64,000 nt of DNA from Granulicella sp. S156 (GTDB lineage: Bacteria > Acidobacteriota > Terriglobia > Terriglobales > Acidobacteriaceae), in NCBI RefSeq assembly GCF_009766105.1, contig NZ_LMUH01000025.1, forward strand, positions 377,190 through 441,189, written 5' to 3'. Below are positions 27,175-37,900 of the stretch, one piece after another. Under the pieces are notes generated by a model. The model saw only the letters and a program-made list of their open reading frames with translations, had not been told where the DNA came from and ran no database searches. Both the position numbers and the translations under genes were made by a program. How positions within the stretch are numbered: position 1 is the stretch's first letter; the number at the start of each line of letters is the position of its first letter.

Positions 27175-30100
27175 TCAGAATAGTATTTTGGCCGCGATCT
27201 GAACCTCACGCGGGGTGTTAGCTTGAGAGGTAATGGCCCCAAAGGTCGTATCGGACACACCTACATCTGGTCCAGAGAAAACTGGAGTATTGGAGACATT
27301 GAAGGCCTCACACCGGAGTTCCAGCTTGATCTTTCCGGTCACAGCAAACTGCTTGAAGATGGAGGCATCCAGGTTGATCGCTCCTGGATTGCGTAGAGTT
27401 CCCGATGTGCGTGACATGTTTCCGAAGGTGTAGGTAGCTGGTTGTGAGAAGTCAGCTGTGTTGAAATACTTCGTCAGCTTATTCTTTACGCTTCCTCCAA
27501 TCGATGCATTCTGACCGTTCCAGTTAGGACGCTCTCCGGGGTTGAAGATATTGGCTACATTGTTAGCGGAGAAAGCGAGTGGTGTCCCCTTACTTGTAGT
27601 GAATATCCCATTGAACTGGTACCCGCCGAGGAGCGCATCGATCCAGCGGTTCCAGTTGGCCCCAAACCGCTCACCTCGCCCGAATGGAAGGCTATAAACA
27701 CCGCTGACAACTAAGATACGAGGCACATCAAAGGTAGATAACGAGTAAGAGTCTTGCATGAGAGGGACGCTCGCATCTTGATAGGTGCCATTGGAACCGA
27801 AGTTCGAATTATCAATGGAGTAGTCATCAAGAGACTTACTTCCCGTATAGGAGAAAAGAAGTGCAAGGTCCTTGCTGAAGCGCTTTTCGATGCGTATCTG
27901 GATCGAATCGTAGTGAGAGATTGCACCACTGTCCTGATAACCGTTGACGGTCGTGAACTGCGGGAACGGCGCGAGCAGATAACGTTGTTGAACCGTCGCC
28001 CCGGAGAGTGGTCCAGACACCTGGACCTTTCCCTGGAAGGGATTATTGGGAACTGGGTTCAACAGTTGACTGCCTAACGCGAGATCTGAGTCTGGAAGCT
28101 GGTTGCGGCTGGGGCTATAAGGCAGTTGCAGACCGTGGCTTCCAACATAAGTAACGCTGATCATCCAGTTCTGCGGCAACTGATATTCAACGCCTAGCTG
28201 ATAGTTTTCGGAGTATGGAGAGGGCTGGCGGCGCAGGCCAGCGACAATAGAGCTCCCTGTGCTGGTGAGGAGGCCCAAAGTATTTCCTGTCGACGGCACA
28301 AAGACGCCGCCAGGAAAAGGGTTGGAGAGGTAGTTATTGGGTGTGACGCCATCGAGAGTGCCGTAGTAGGTGGTCGTAGCGCGATAGCCTGTATTCTGAA
28401 CAGTCGCGGCGGCTTGATTGGGGCTATCGGCAAAAAAGATGCCAAATGCAGCGCGCACCACGAGCGGCGTAAAGGGATGATAGGCGAGCCCCACCCGCGG
28501 CGAAAAGTTCTTGTAGTTGGGATCCGTAACGTTTCGTGGATTGCCGTCGACTCCAGCGTATTCCAGGCCACCCGTCAAGCCTGTGAGTCCAGTCGTTGCT
28601 GCAAGGGGAGAAGGCACAGTGAGGTCGAGGTACGTCGTCTGATTGTGACGCTCCGTTCTTGGCCTAAAGAGGTCATATCGGATGCCCAGGTTGAGCGTTA
28701 GCTTATTGGTAGCTCTCCAGTCGTCCTGGAGGTAGGCCGCTCCATAGTGACTGAGCGTATTGACGATCTTGAAGTAATGCACGACCGACCCTGATCCGAG
28801 CCCCAGTAGAAATGAAGCAAACCCATCGCCGGCGCCGCTTGAGGCTGTGAGCGCGTTAGGACCTTGGGTGAAGTTCGTGCCAAAGCTGAAGGTGCCTGAC
28901 GCTTCACCATCGTCATTGATGTTGTTGGCCAAGATCCGAAACTCCCCACCAAAGTTAAGCGTGTGGCGCCCCAGCGTCTTCGTGTTGTTGATAAGAAACG
29001 AGTCTTGCAAATATCCGGCTTTTCCCTTGCCCGCCTGGCCGCCAGACCCGATCCCAAGATATCCAGCTGGACTTATTCCAGGAAATGTAAGTGCCGTGGA
29101 AGAACTCGCAAGTGCAGCGGCGGCCAGATAGGAGGGGAAACCCAGGGTTGTGGGATCAAATCCGTCGCCCGCAGTAGCAGTGTTGTAGTTGACGTGAGTT
29201 ACACCTGCCCTGAGCTCAAAGATGTACGTTGGATTTACAGCAAAGCTGTAGTCCAACCCGGCACCGATCGCAGGCTGTGAACCGGTCGATGCATTCTGTG
29301 CTACCTGAATCGCTGCTGGAAAAAGATGGCCGTAGCCTTGTACCGGATTCCTCTTGGAGAAGCGGAAGGCCACTCGTTGACGGTCGGAGATTACCTCATC
29401 CACTTTGATGTCGTACTGATTAATCGTAGAGAGCGATGGGGCGATCGCATAGAAGTTGTTTACAGGTCCAAACGCGCTCGTGTTGGGCAACGGATAATAC
29501 TTCAGAATATTGACAGCGACGGGATCAAATCGCGAGGGATCGATTACATTTCCTGGAAAGGGGGTTCTAATGTAGGTGGTAGTACCTGAGGTGACTACTT
29601 TCTGAGTGGTCGTCGGATCGTAGATGGTCACATTTTGAGGAAAGATTCCCGCTCGCTGCGCAAGGGTTGGCACTCTCGTCAAGGTTCCGCTAGGTGAGTC
29701 CTGGCGGAGGCCTTCGTAGTCGACAAAGAAGAACGTCTTATCGCGCCCATGGTAGAGCTTTGGGAGATACACCGGACCGCCGAGGCTGAAGCCGAACTGG
29801 TTCCGCTTTAAGCTTGGCAATGCGACTCCAGCCCTGTCGGAAAAGAAAGTGTTTGCATCCAGGTAAGAGTTGCGGAGGAAGTCGTAAACGCTCCCATGCA
29901 GGTTGTTCGTTCCGGATTTGTAGACGATGTTCATAATTCCACCGGCTGCATTGCCGAACTGCGACGAGAAGTTGCTGGTTTGTACCTTGAACTCCTGGGT
30001 GGCATCGACAGAGGGAAAGATGCTAAGAAGAGTGAAATCGTCCGACGGCGGTGCGGCTGGAACGCCATCCAGCAGAACGTCCGTGCTGCCGGACCGGGCG

Positions 30101-30687
30101 CCGTTCACATTGAACTGTAGACCGATAAAGGTAGAGTTTACGGAGCCTGTGACACCCGGGACGAGGAGAATCAGGCTATACACGTTCCTCTGATTCAACG
30201 GAAGGTTTTCAATGCTCTGGTTCCTGATGACTTGTCCGATGTCCGAGCTCTGGGTCTCCAATAGAGGTTCAGCGGAGTTCACCTGGACCGTCTCAGAGAT
30301 CGATCCTATCTTGAGGACGAGATCCACCTGTGCGTTTTGGTCTACATCCAGTACCAGACCTGATCTCACGAGCCGTTTGAATCCCGTGGCATCCACGGTG
30401 ACGCTATAGGGTCCTGGAGGCAGATTGGAGACAACGAACTGCCCCGCGCCGTCTGTCTGAGCCTTTACCGTCACCTGGGTTCCGGCGTTCGTAACGGACA
30501 CCACCGCATTTGGGATGACAGCAGCGCTCGAATCACGGACCGTACCCGCGAGTGAGGCTGTGATCCTTTGTGCATTTGCTACTGACAGGCTTGCCACCAG
30601 AAAAATGACAGAGCGCAGTAGAAGAAACCAAGCTTTGCGGGCCTGAAACAGATAGACCAAATTCAGTGGTGAAGGACTTCGGTGCAT
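27175..30687 (-). CDS. TonB-dependent receptor, Oar-like, with carboxypeptidase regulatory-like domain
   Basis: This is an outer-membrane importer of about 1170 residues. After a signal peptide (FLVASLSVANAQ), an Ig-like carboxypeptidase-regulatory domain (LAGTVRDSSAAVIPNA) leads into the plug (SIENLPLNQRNVYSLILLVPG, then VNGARSGSTDVLLDG). A very large beta-barrel ends in the aromatic KILF, the usual outer-membrane signal. Receptors of this kind bring oligosaccharides or peptides into the periplasm. GAGG sits about 6 bases before ATG 30687. The gene heads the unit with the GH31 enzyme, and an operator-like palindrome lies 155 bases upstream. Confidence 0.93.
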   Translation of the reverse strand: MHRSPSPLNLVYLFQARKAWFLLLRSVIFLVASLSVANAQRITASLAGTVRDSSAAVIPNAVVSVTNAGTQVTVKAQTDGAGQFVVSNLPPGPYSVTVDATGFKRLVRSGLVLDVDQNAQVDLVLKIGSISETVQVNSAEPLLETQSSDIGQVIRNQSIENLPLNQRNVYSLILLVPGVTGSVNSTFIGLQFNVNGARSGSTDVLLDGVPAAPPSDDFTLLSIFPSVDATQEFKVQTSNFSSQFGNAAGGIMNIVYKSGTNNLHGSVYDFLRNSYLDANTFFSDRAGVALPSLKRNQFGFSLGGPVYLPKLYHGRDKTFFFVDYEGLRQDSPSGTLTRVPTLAQRAGIFPQNVTIYDPTTTQKVVTSGTTTYIRTPFPGNVIDPSRFDPVAVNILKYYPLPNTSAFGPVNNFYAIAPSLSTINQYDIKVDEVISDRQRVAFRFSKRNPVQGYGHLFPAAIQVAQNASTGSQPAIGAGLDYSFAVNPTYIFELRAGVTHVNYNTATAGDGFDPTTLGFPSYLAAAALASSSTALTFPGISPAGYLGIGSGGQAGKGKAGYLQDSFLINNTKTLGRHTLNFGGEFRILANNINDDGEASGTFSFGTNFTQGPNALTASSGAGDGFASFLLGLGSGSVVHYFKIVNTLSHYGAAYLQDDWRATNKLTLNLGIRYDLFRPRTERHNQTTYLDLTVPSPLAATTGLTGLTGGLEYAGVDGNPRNVTDPNYKNFSPRVGLAYHPFTPLVVRAAFGIFFADSPNQAAATVQNTGYRATTTYYGTLDGVTPNNYLSNPFPGGVFVPSTGNTLGLLTSTGSSIVAGLRRQPSPYSENYQLGVEYQLPQNWMISVTYVGSHGLQLPYSPSRNQLPDSDLALGSQLLNPVPNNPFQGKVQVSGPLSGATVQQRYLLAPFPQFTTVNGYQDSGAISHYDSIQIRIEKRFSKDLALLFSYTGSKSLDDYSIDNSNFGSNGTYQDASVPLMQDSYSLSTFDVPRILVVSGVYSLPFGRGERFGANWNRWIDALLGGYQFNGIFTTSKGTPLAFSANNVANIFNPGERPNWNGQNASIGGSVKNKLTKYFNTADFSQPATYTFGNMSRTSGTLRNPGAINLDASIFKQFAVTGKIKLELRCEAFNVSNTPVFSGPDVGVSDTTFGAITSQANTPREVQIAAKILF

Positions 30688-31114
30688 CGCAACCTCAAAA
30701 TGGAACGAAATAGGAATGAAGCAGAACAGAACGGCCTGACTGAATCTCGTTGGGAAACGACCGCGCATCCACAATCAAAACCTATTCGTAGTAAATTGCC
30801 GAACCGAACGGAAACAAGGTTAATTTACCGTCTATGAAACCTGTTTACGGTAAACACTTATTTAGAATCATTGTGTTACATGAAACCTTGTGGGCTACAC
30901 AGCACACGCAGTCCTACGGCTTCCCAATTGAGTAATCAGGCATTCCCTCTCGCTGAATATGAGAGTTGTCCATAGTTGAGCAGGAAGATCTGAGACTACA
31001 GATAGTGAAACGGCGATCAACATGGGTCAGGTCCCAGTCCCTTCAAAACAAAACCTGGACTTTCAACCGCGTCCCTCATCCATAGCCTGAACCGCCGAAT
31101 TTGATGACATACGC
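30688..31114. other. Intergenic region upstream of the receptor/GH31 unit
   Basis: The 427 bases hold no plausible gene. The receptor side carries the TGTTTACGGTAAACA palindrome. Nothing else, apart from an AT-rich stretch, is recognisable in the half nearest the porin gene end. Confidence 0.6.
30842..30856. promoter_or_regulatory. LacI-like operator palindrome
   Basis: TGTTTACGGTAAACA is a perfect palindrome around one central base, 155 bases upstream of the receptor start. A further half-site TTTACCGT lies at 30824-30831. The form (TGTTTAC arms) is that of LacI/GalR-family sugar-responsive operators. No LacI-family gene is in the window; the regulator could be encoded elsewhere. Confidence 0.45.
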
Positions 31115-32485
31115 CTAAAAGATGATTCTCGACCTCAGACCCAGCAACGCCGTTGTGTACTCCTTGACAGCATTTGTAGGGTGCACCGAAACTTCGAGAT
31201 CGGGTCCCAGCTCCATGCTCTGCGTCAGCCTCACTCGGTAAAACGTCTCGAAGAGGCTCTCATGGTGCCTGGCACCATGGCTTGGGTCCGTGATGTTGAT
31301 CGAAGCTCCAAACATGTCTCCACGGCGCCCAAATGGCCGTACGTGCACGATACCTGCGTCAAAGACTCTCTTGATCGAAGAACCTGTATCTGTTGCCACC
31401 CCGAGACGCCCAAATGGAGCCCACCCATCTTTGAGTTCGTAATCGGAACCGAATCCCGCACCCGCTCCACTTCCCAGCGTAGCCGTATCGTCTCGCCACA
31501 CCAGAAACCGGAAGAGATGCTCCTGCTGAGTCGGGGCACCCTCTTTCCAACCTAGCTCGATCGCATTCATGTACTTCTTGTCGACCAATGTCTTGAGATT
31601 TCTCTGCTGGGCGCCTTCGGTATCGACCGTGACAGCATGGATGTAAATGTGTGGCGTCGCCTGATACTCGAGTGCGGCACCGCCTGCATAGGTTCCATCC
31701 GATGGAATCGTAAGGTTCCCGTCATTTTCGGCGTTTAGAAACTGGGTGCGCTCATCATTGTTATAGAGACTTAGACTGATGAATTCATTGGGGTGAATCT
31801 TACCTATATAGAACGCCATCTTCTTCTGATAAAAATCCTGGCGATAGTAGAGGATGTTGAGCGTGATCGGTTCCTGCGGCCCTCCGCCTGGCAGACAGTT
31901 CAAGACCAATCCGGAGCCCAGCTGATCGCTTAGATTGAACTTCTGGCTAACGCCGAGATTCTCGCCAGACCGCACCAATAGGCTGAATGTCCCAGCGTTC
32001 CCGCCATGGTCGTAGGCTTTCCATCCACCTGCAAGGTCGAACCTTGCTGTTGCCCAGTTGTGCCGCACGCCGTCGGGCGTCTCGGTCGCATATTGATTCA
32101 CAATGGTGTAGGTCGCAGCGAAACTAACCCGCCTTATCCTGCGGAAGTCGTTCAACATCATGTCGACGGGAACCAACGCAGGGCGAAATGGATCCCGCAG
32201 AAAAAGAGGATCCGCCGGTACCTTTGCCAACACCGCTGAGTCCTGATCGAGAGCTTGCCCGGGGAATGGTTGAGGCGGAGAGTGTTCGACTGCAACCTGA
32301 TTTTGTTGCCCAGCCATAGCTTGTCTCTGTACCTGAACGCGCGCTGAAGCGTCCGGAGCGCCAGATCCGATCTGTGACGATGCATACCGCGGCGCTGCAA
32401 GAAAACCCGCAATTAGCGCCACACACGCCAGAATGCGTGCCACATGGCGGAGGTCCAACTTCGAGAGCTCGTAGAGACTGCACAT
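31115..32485 (-). CDS. OprB-type carbohydrate porin
   Basis: The 456-residue outer-membrane porin has a signal sequence (ILACVALIAGFLAAPRYASSQ), a Gln/Pro-rich linker, and a barrel with OprB-like strands (WATARFDLAGGWKAYD, YYRQDFYQKKMAFYIGKI, GDMFGASINI). The C-terminal residue is Phe (RSRIIF), the outer-membrane sorting signal. OprB porins pass mono- and disaccharides. It follows the GH20 gene in the same direction, so it would fit uptake of N-acetylglucosamine or its dimers released outside. Confidence 0.85.
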   Translation of the reverse strand: MCSLYELSKLDLRHVARILACVALIAGFLAAPRYASSQIGSGAPDASARVQVQRQAMAGQQNQVAVEHSPPQPFPGQALDQDSAVLAKVPADPLFLRDPFRPALVPVDMMLNDFRRIRRVSFAATYTIVNQYATETPDGVRHNWATARFDLAGGWKAYDHGGNAGTFSLLVRSGENLGVSQKFNLSDQLGSGLVLNCLPGGGPQEPITLNILYYRQDFYQKKMAFYIGKIHPNEFISLSLYNNDERTQFLNAENDGNLTIPSDGTYAGGAALEYQATPHIYIHAVTVDTEGAQQRNLKTLVDKKYMNAIELGWKEGAPTQQEHLFRFLVWRDDTATLGSGAGAGFGSDYELKDGWAPFGRLGVATDTGSSIKRVFDAGIVHVRPFGRRGDMFGASINITDPSHGARHHESLFETFYRVRLTQSMELGPDLEVSVHPTNAVKEYTTALLGLRSRIIF

Positions 32486-32580
32486 CGAGTTTCACTAACC
32501 CAATCGGAGCGTTGCAGCCATCGAGCATCGAACGATAGAGCAGAATCCCTATAGATGTACCCAGTGGCGATCATCTGAAG

Positions 32581-32605
32581 GGCACTTTTCCCCAAGAAAA
32601 GTGCC
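32581..32605 (-). terminator. Hairpin downstream of the GH20 gene
   Basis: GGCACTTTTC (32581-32590) pairs exactly with GAAAAGTGCC (32596-32605) around a 5-base loop, between the GH20 stop and the porin start. The stem holds its own T stretch. It is a candidate terminator or processing site separating the hexosaminidase from the porin. Confidence 0.4.
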
Positions 32606-32763
32606 GCTGCTCAGCTCTCTCCGGGGGATAGTAATAGGGATTCGGCTCTAGTCTTGCCGGAACGTGTGCCTGCCCAGACACTTTATACCGATTTCTATCC
32701 CGCGGTCATCCTTGAATAAGCTCTATAGAAAGAAGAGAGGCCTTCGATAGACGCGTGTCTTCC

Positions 32764-34815
32764 CTATTGAGTCTTTGTCGCGTGAACCAGCAATTCGACG
32801 CCGGGGACAATCCTATCCAAGAGAATAGCCTCAGGCTTCTCAAGCTCCTTGAGTTCGGATAGCTGTTGCTTCTGCTTTTCTGCACTTATCGCCTGATTCT
32901 TTTGCAGACTATCGAGAGCCAGCAGACCAATCGTGGCGGCATGAGTGAGATTGCGAGACACCGGCACCAACTCGGCGGTCAAGTCAGATTTTTCCAGCGA
33001 AGGCTGAAGAGCTGCATCGTTGTCTCGCCATAACGTCAACCACCGATGCGCTGTCTCCCAATCCCCAGGGGCAGCTTTTCCTGCGGAGATTCGCGCGGCA
33101 AGCTCATCAAACTCCCGTGCCTTTTCGCTTTCGGGTGGAACGGTATCTACGAGTCGATTCAAAGGGGAAAAGGCATCATAAGACTTTAAATCTTCTCTAG
33201 CATAATCCCGCGGCGGCTGCACCACGCTGGCAAGAACCTTCAGAGGCCCTGGATCGTTATAGCCACTCAGGCGCCTTAACATCTGCTCGCTGACGCTTTG
33301 GAAAGGCAAGCCGTAATACGCGAGCTTTTGAGAGAGCGTGTCGAGACGCTGATACATGGAACTGGGATCTTTTACACTCTGCGCTGACCAAAGGCGTTCC
33401 GCGATGACAGCGGTCCGAGGCCAGATTCGACCGTTTGCAGTCTCAGGGGTGACATATTCCGTCCACATCGTCGCTTCGCCGCCCAGGATATGAGCTTCCT
33501 GCTCAGGAGATAGCGTGGCCGTGCCGTTCACCAGAGGATCCACCGCGTAATGGTCGGCTGCCGATTGATTCAGATCGACATAATAGCCTGCGGACAAAAT
33601 CCCGCGATAGCCCCGACGCGCGGCCTCCGCCAAAGAGTCCTGCCCACGCCACGACTGAATCACGACATCGCGAGGTGTGTCAGGCTGTAATACTTCGTCC
33701 CAACCCACCGTGATCTTGTGATGATTGGTAACGAGCTTTTGTACCCTACCGGTGAAGTAGGCCTGAAGGCCGGCGTCATCCTTAATGTGATGGCCTTGCA
33801 TGAACTCTTTGATACGAGGATTCGCATCCCACTCCTTACCGTTGCACTCATCTCCACCGATATGGAAGTAGGCGTCCGGGAAGAGGGCGGTCATCTCGCC
33901 GATGAACTTGTCTAGAAACTGGTAGGTGCTTTCACGGGTGGGATCCATTGCTGGATCAAAGACTCCCCAGTGACGTTCGATCTGGTACGGTCCACTGCCG
34001 CTCGCTAGATCCGGATATCCGACAAACCACGCTGTTGCGTGACCCGGCATGTCGAACTCCGGAATGACGCGAATGCCGCGGTCGTGAGCGTACTCCAGAA
34101 TGCCTCGGACCTGATCCTGCGTATAGTACAGACCGTCGGAACCCTTTTCCTGCAGCAGAGGAAAGGTCTTGCTCTCAATCCGGAAGCCCTGGTCTTCGGA
34201 GAGGTGCCAGTGAAAGACATTCATCTTCACCGCCTCCATGCCATCGAGATTCTCTCGAATCACATCGAGCGGCATAAAGTGCCGACCGGAATCGATCATC
34301 AGACCGCGCCAGGGAAAGCGCGGCTTGTCATCGATGGTCACAGCGGCAACCGAGTAGCCTTCTGGCGTAATGTGAACCAGTTGAAGAAACGTCTGCAATC
34401 CATGCAGTACGCCGAGAGGATTGGGGGCGGAGAGCAGCACTCCGGTTGCGGTCACCTCCAGGTGGTAGGACTCATCCTCGCCCAGCTGCTGCACAGGCGC
34501 ACTCGGGCCGGCCGTTTTGATAACAAACTTCCCTGCCTTAGAAGGCTCGGTGGGTACCTTGAGAATCCCTGTTTCACGAGACAAGATATCGAGAAAACGT
34601 GTTTGCGCGCGATCCAGACGCGGCTCGGTGTAGCCTTCGAATACAACCTTCAGTCCATGATTGACCAGCAGACTTCCGGTTCCCGGGATTGCAGCAGCCG
34701 GAAGAGGCATGATGGGAAGCTGTACCGACTCTTGTGCCGACGAGTTGCGCGAAAACAGCATGAAGCAAAGCACGAAACTGAAGCAACTCGTACGCATCAC
34801 AACAGACTTGAACAT
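32764..34815 (-). CDS. Beta-N-acetylhexosaminidase, glycoside hydrolase family 20
   Basis: This exported enzyme of about 683 residues removes terminal GlcNAc (or GalNAc) from chitooligosaccharides. It has a signal peptide (CFSFVLCFMLFSRNSSAQ), a GH20b-like N-domain, and the GH20 barrel: FHWHLSEDQGFRIES, RVIPEFDMPGHATAW and YFHIGGDECNGKEW, where Asp 322 and Glu 323 are the substrate-assisted catalytic pair. The C-terminal third is helical. ATG 34815 has AAGG close upstream. Its neighbours (GH18 chitinase, receptor, porin) make chitin processing the likely role. Confidence 0.95.
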   Translation of the reverse strand: MFKSVVMRTSCFSFVLCFMLFSRNSSAQESVQLPIMPLPAAAIPGTGSLLVNHGLKVVFEGYTEPRLDRAQTRFLDILSRETGILKVPTEPSKAGKFVIKTAGPSAPVQQLGEDESYHLEVTATGVLLSAPNPLGVLHGLQTFLQLVHITPEGYSVAAVTIDDKPRFPWRGLMIDSGRHFMPLDVIRENLDGMEAVKMNVFHWHLSEDQGFRIESKTFPLLQEKGSDGLYYTQDQVRGILEYAHDRGIRVIPEFDMPGHATAWFVGYPDLASGSGPYQIERHWGVFDPAMDPTRESTYQFLDKFIGEMTALFPDAYFHIGGDECNGKEWDANPRIKEFMQGHHIKDDAGLQAYFTGRVQKLVTNHHKITVGWDEVLQPDTPRDVVIQSWRGQDSLAEAARRGYRGILSAGYYVDLNQSAADHYAVDPLVNGTATLSPEQEAHILGGEATMWTEYVTPETANGRIWPRTAVIAERLWSAQSVKDPSSMYQRLDTLSQKLAYYGLPFQSVSEQMLRRLSGYNDPGPLKVLASVVQPPRDYAREDLKSYDAFSPLNRLVDTVPPESEKAREFDELAARISAGKAAPGDWETAHRWLTLWRDNDAALQPSLEKSDLTAELVPVSRNLTHAATIGLLALDSLQKNQAISAEKQKQQLSELKELEKPEAILLDRIVPGVELLVHATKTQ

Positions 34816-34877
34816 GGCACCTTCTTTGTCGCTGAGCCTCATGGGCTACATGTAAAGAATTGATACATCCAGTTATA

Positions 34878-34911
34878 GACGAAGGCCGAAGCTCGCGCTT
34901 CGGCCTTCGTC
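34878..34911 (-). other. Perfect 15-bp hairpin between receptor and GH20 genes
   Basis: The arms 34878-34892 and 34897-34911 pair perfectly with a TCGC loop. The hairpin starts about 20 bases beyond the receptor stop and precedes the GH20 start by about 60 bases. Without a following T-run it is more likely a stabilising or processing element than a full terminator. Confidence 0.5.
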
Positions 34912-34931
34912 CTGACGGCTTTGGTTATGGG

Positions 34932-37900
34932 TTAGAAGTAGAGCTTTCCGCTAAACTGCATAACGCGTGCAGCACGAGCGGCAGTGGCTTGTCCAAATTG
35001 GGCGTCTCCAAGACCGAGGTCTATGATCGAGAAGTTTGTGTGGTTGAAGAGGTTGAAGGCCTCGGCACGCATCTGAAGATTGATGTCATGGCCGAAGTTG
35101 AAGTTCTTCATCAAACCCAGATCGATCTTTTCCAGACCTGGACTTAAGAAGTTTCCAATGCCGCCATCACCAAAGTGGCCTTGAGCCGTCGCGAAGGAAC
35201 TGGTCGTGAACCATTGGTTCTGAGTCTTGGTCATATGAATGGGTGCCACCAGATCGGGACGAGGAGAGATATCCGGGTTCGGGTTTGTTGCCATCCCCAG
35301 ACCACCGGGATAGGTACCCGCTGGACTGTCCACCGTGCACAGGTGGTTGGTAGGACTTGCAGGATCGCTGGAAGTCGGTGTCGTGCAGGCAAACGGGTCA
35401 ACCTTTTGATAGGCGTTTATAGACAATCCTGAGTTGAAGGAGAGAATGCCTGAAAGTTCCCAGCCGCCGAGCACATGACCCGTCAGGCCATGCTGTTCAC
35501 GGAAGAACGGATCCTTGTAGACGAAGTTGGCGATGAAGATCTGCGGCTCGTTCAGCCCGGACGGGCCGTAGTCAAGCTTCGGGTCATAGACGTAGGTGGT
35601 GGCAGTGCCCGGAGAGCCACTTTGACCGCCCTGCGCAGCAGTACCGCGATCGTTCCACGAATCCGTCATATTCTTGGACCAGGTATAGGAGAGGCCCAGC
35701 GTCAGGTCGCGCGTCGTCCGATGATTCAGCGATACCTGCAGCGAGCTATAGTTGGCCGTAAAGCCCGGTACCCTGGTCTTGAAGTACGAATAGCCGAGAT
35801 AGGGGCGAATGTTGTTGAGAGGCACATCCGGATTTGCCTCACGCGTCTCCAGTGTAGGTATATTGTTATCAACTTCACCCTGCATGTGCCGGGAGATTGT
35901 GCCAACGTAGGCAATCTCAAGCACAGTGGTAGGGGCCAACTGTTGCTGTAACGAAAGATTGTAGGCTGCATACGAGGGGACCTTGAACGTGGGGGTCCCT
36001 GTTGCCGTTATTGAGTTTGGTGCGAGCGCGGGCGCAGCGGCACCGGCGCCTACGGGATTATCAAACGAAGTGCTGTTGATCGTCGTTGTCTGTATCAACG
36101 GTGGGTCGGAGAATGCATTTTGTTCCCAGACACCATCAGCTGTGCGATCGAAGAATTCTCCGAAACCCCCACGCAGAACGGTCTTACCATCTCCGTAGAG
36201 ATTGTAAGCAAAGCCGACACGTGGCCCAAAGTTCCAGTTGTTGGTGGGGTTCACGACACTGCCAAACGGAGAGCAGGTGGCCTGCGCGGAGATGGCTTGC
36301 GCCGCCGCACAGTTGGCACCCGTGGGGAAGATCAATCCATTCGCGTAATTCGCTGCGGTATAGGCCTGCCCGGCAACAAAATTTCCGTTACCGTCGAGGG
36401 CCGGAGCCTGAGCCGCCTGGTAGATCAACGGGTCAAAGTTCGTGAGCAGGTTCTTTGCATCTGAAGGCGAGGGGAACCTTGTCCAGCGAAGGCCAAGGTT
36501 CACAGTCAACCTCTGGGTTGCCTTCCAATCATCCTGGATATAGGCTTCCGTATTCCAGAACCGCAGATCTGGAACCGCATCCTTATCCGCCTGCGTGTAC
36601 TGATTTACATTGCCCAGCAGAAAATCTCCCCATGTATTGAAGGTGAAGTTCGGACCACCGTTACCAGCGTTTTCGGTCTTCAACATCTGCTGAGCTGTAA
36701 CGCCTGCACGCACGGTATGATTGCCCAACGTCACAGTGAAGTTGTCAAAGATGTTTCGGTCCAGGTTGCGCTCCCCATACGGAGCGGCGCCCTGTGCTAC
36801 CCCGATAACGGATCCATCTATAATGGATATGCTCGGAATACGGCCATAGGGGTCTTTATAGGCTTGCTGGTTCGTTAGTGAAGCGAGGACGCTGGGCGAG
36901 TTTCCGGGGCCTGAGAGAGATCCGCGGATAGTTCCCTGCGCGTAGACGAACTCCAATTCGTTCACCATCTTTGGAGAGATCGTCCATGTCAGATTACCGA
37001 CCACATTGTAGCCGGGGGCATTGATACCGACATTCAAGACTCCCGGGAAATTGGGGCCATTGAATAGACCTGTAGGAGAAGTACTGGGAGCCTCGTCCTC
37101 CATGCCGCGTGCAAAGAAATGCCACTTGTCATTGAAGTAGTGGTCGATTCGAACCAGATCCTGGCGGAAGTTATTCAGTACCGGGTAAGTCTGGATCTGG
37201 TTACCGTACGTGAAGTTGTTGGCCGAACTGAAGCTGGGGGAGTTTGCCTCGTTTGGTGTGTAAATCGATGCCAAGTACACTTTGGCGTTTGCGCTGAAGC
37301 AAGAGGGATTGATAGTGCCTGAGCCGCCGCCCGGCGGTACATTCGGATTCGGATTAGGGGTCCATCCTATGATGCAGCCAGCGGGCGCATTCGGTTCACT
37401 TGCAGCATAAAACGAGCCCGCAAGCTCAGCCGCTGTGGGCGCCGCCAAGTTGCTCGGCGTAGGAGTCGTGACCTTGCGCCATTCCTCCGACCAGAAAAAG
37501 AAGGTCTTCTTCTTGCTCTCGTTGTAAATGTGTGGAATATAGAGCGGGCCGCCAAGGGTGAAGCCGTAGTTGTTGTAGTGATCGGGAGGACGCGCAATAT
37601 CTGCCTGATTATTGAAGTAGGAGTTTGCGTCAGTGTTCGCCGTGCGTACAAATTCATAGACTGAGCCGTGGAACGAGCTGGTGCCGGAGCGGGTGGCTAC
37701 CAGAACCTGACCGCCTCCGCTGCGTCCGAAGCTCGCGTCGTAGGAGCTGCGCTCCAACGTAAACTCCTGGATGGCATCCACGCTGGGAACGTTGGTTATC
37801 GAGGAGTTCGCACCACTGTCATTGATGTCCGCACCGTCCACCGACCAGTTATTGGCAGTGGTACGTGCACCGTTTACCGAAATAGAAGATGAGCTATTAA

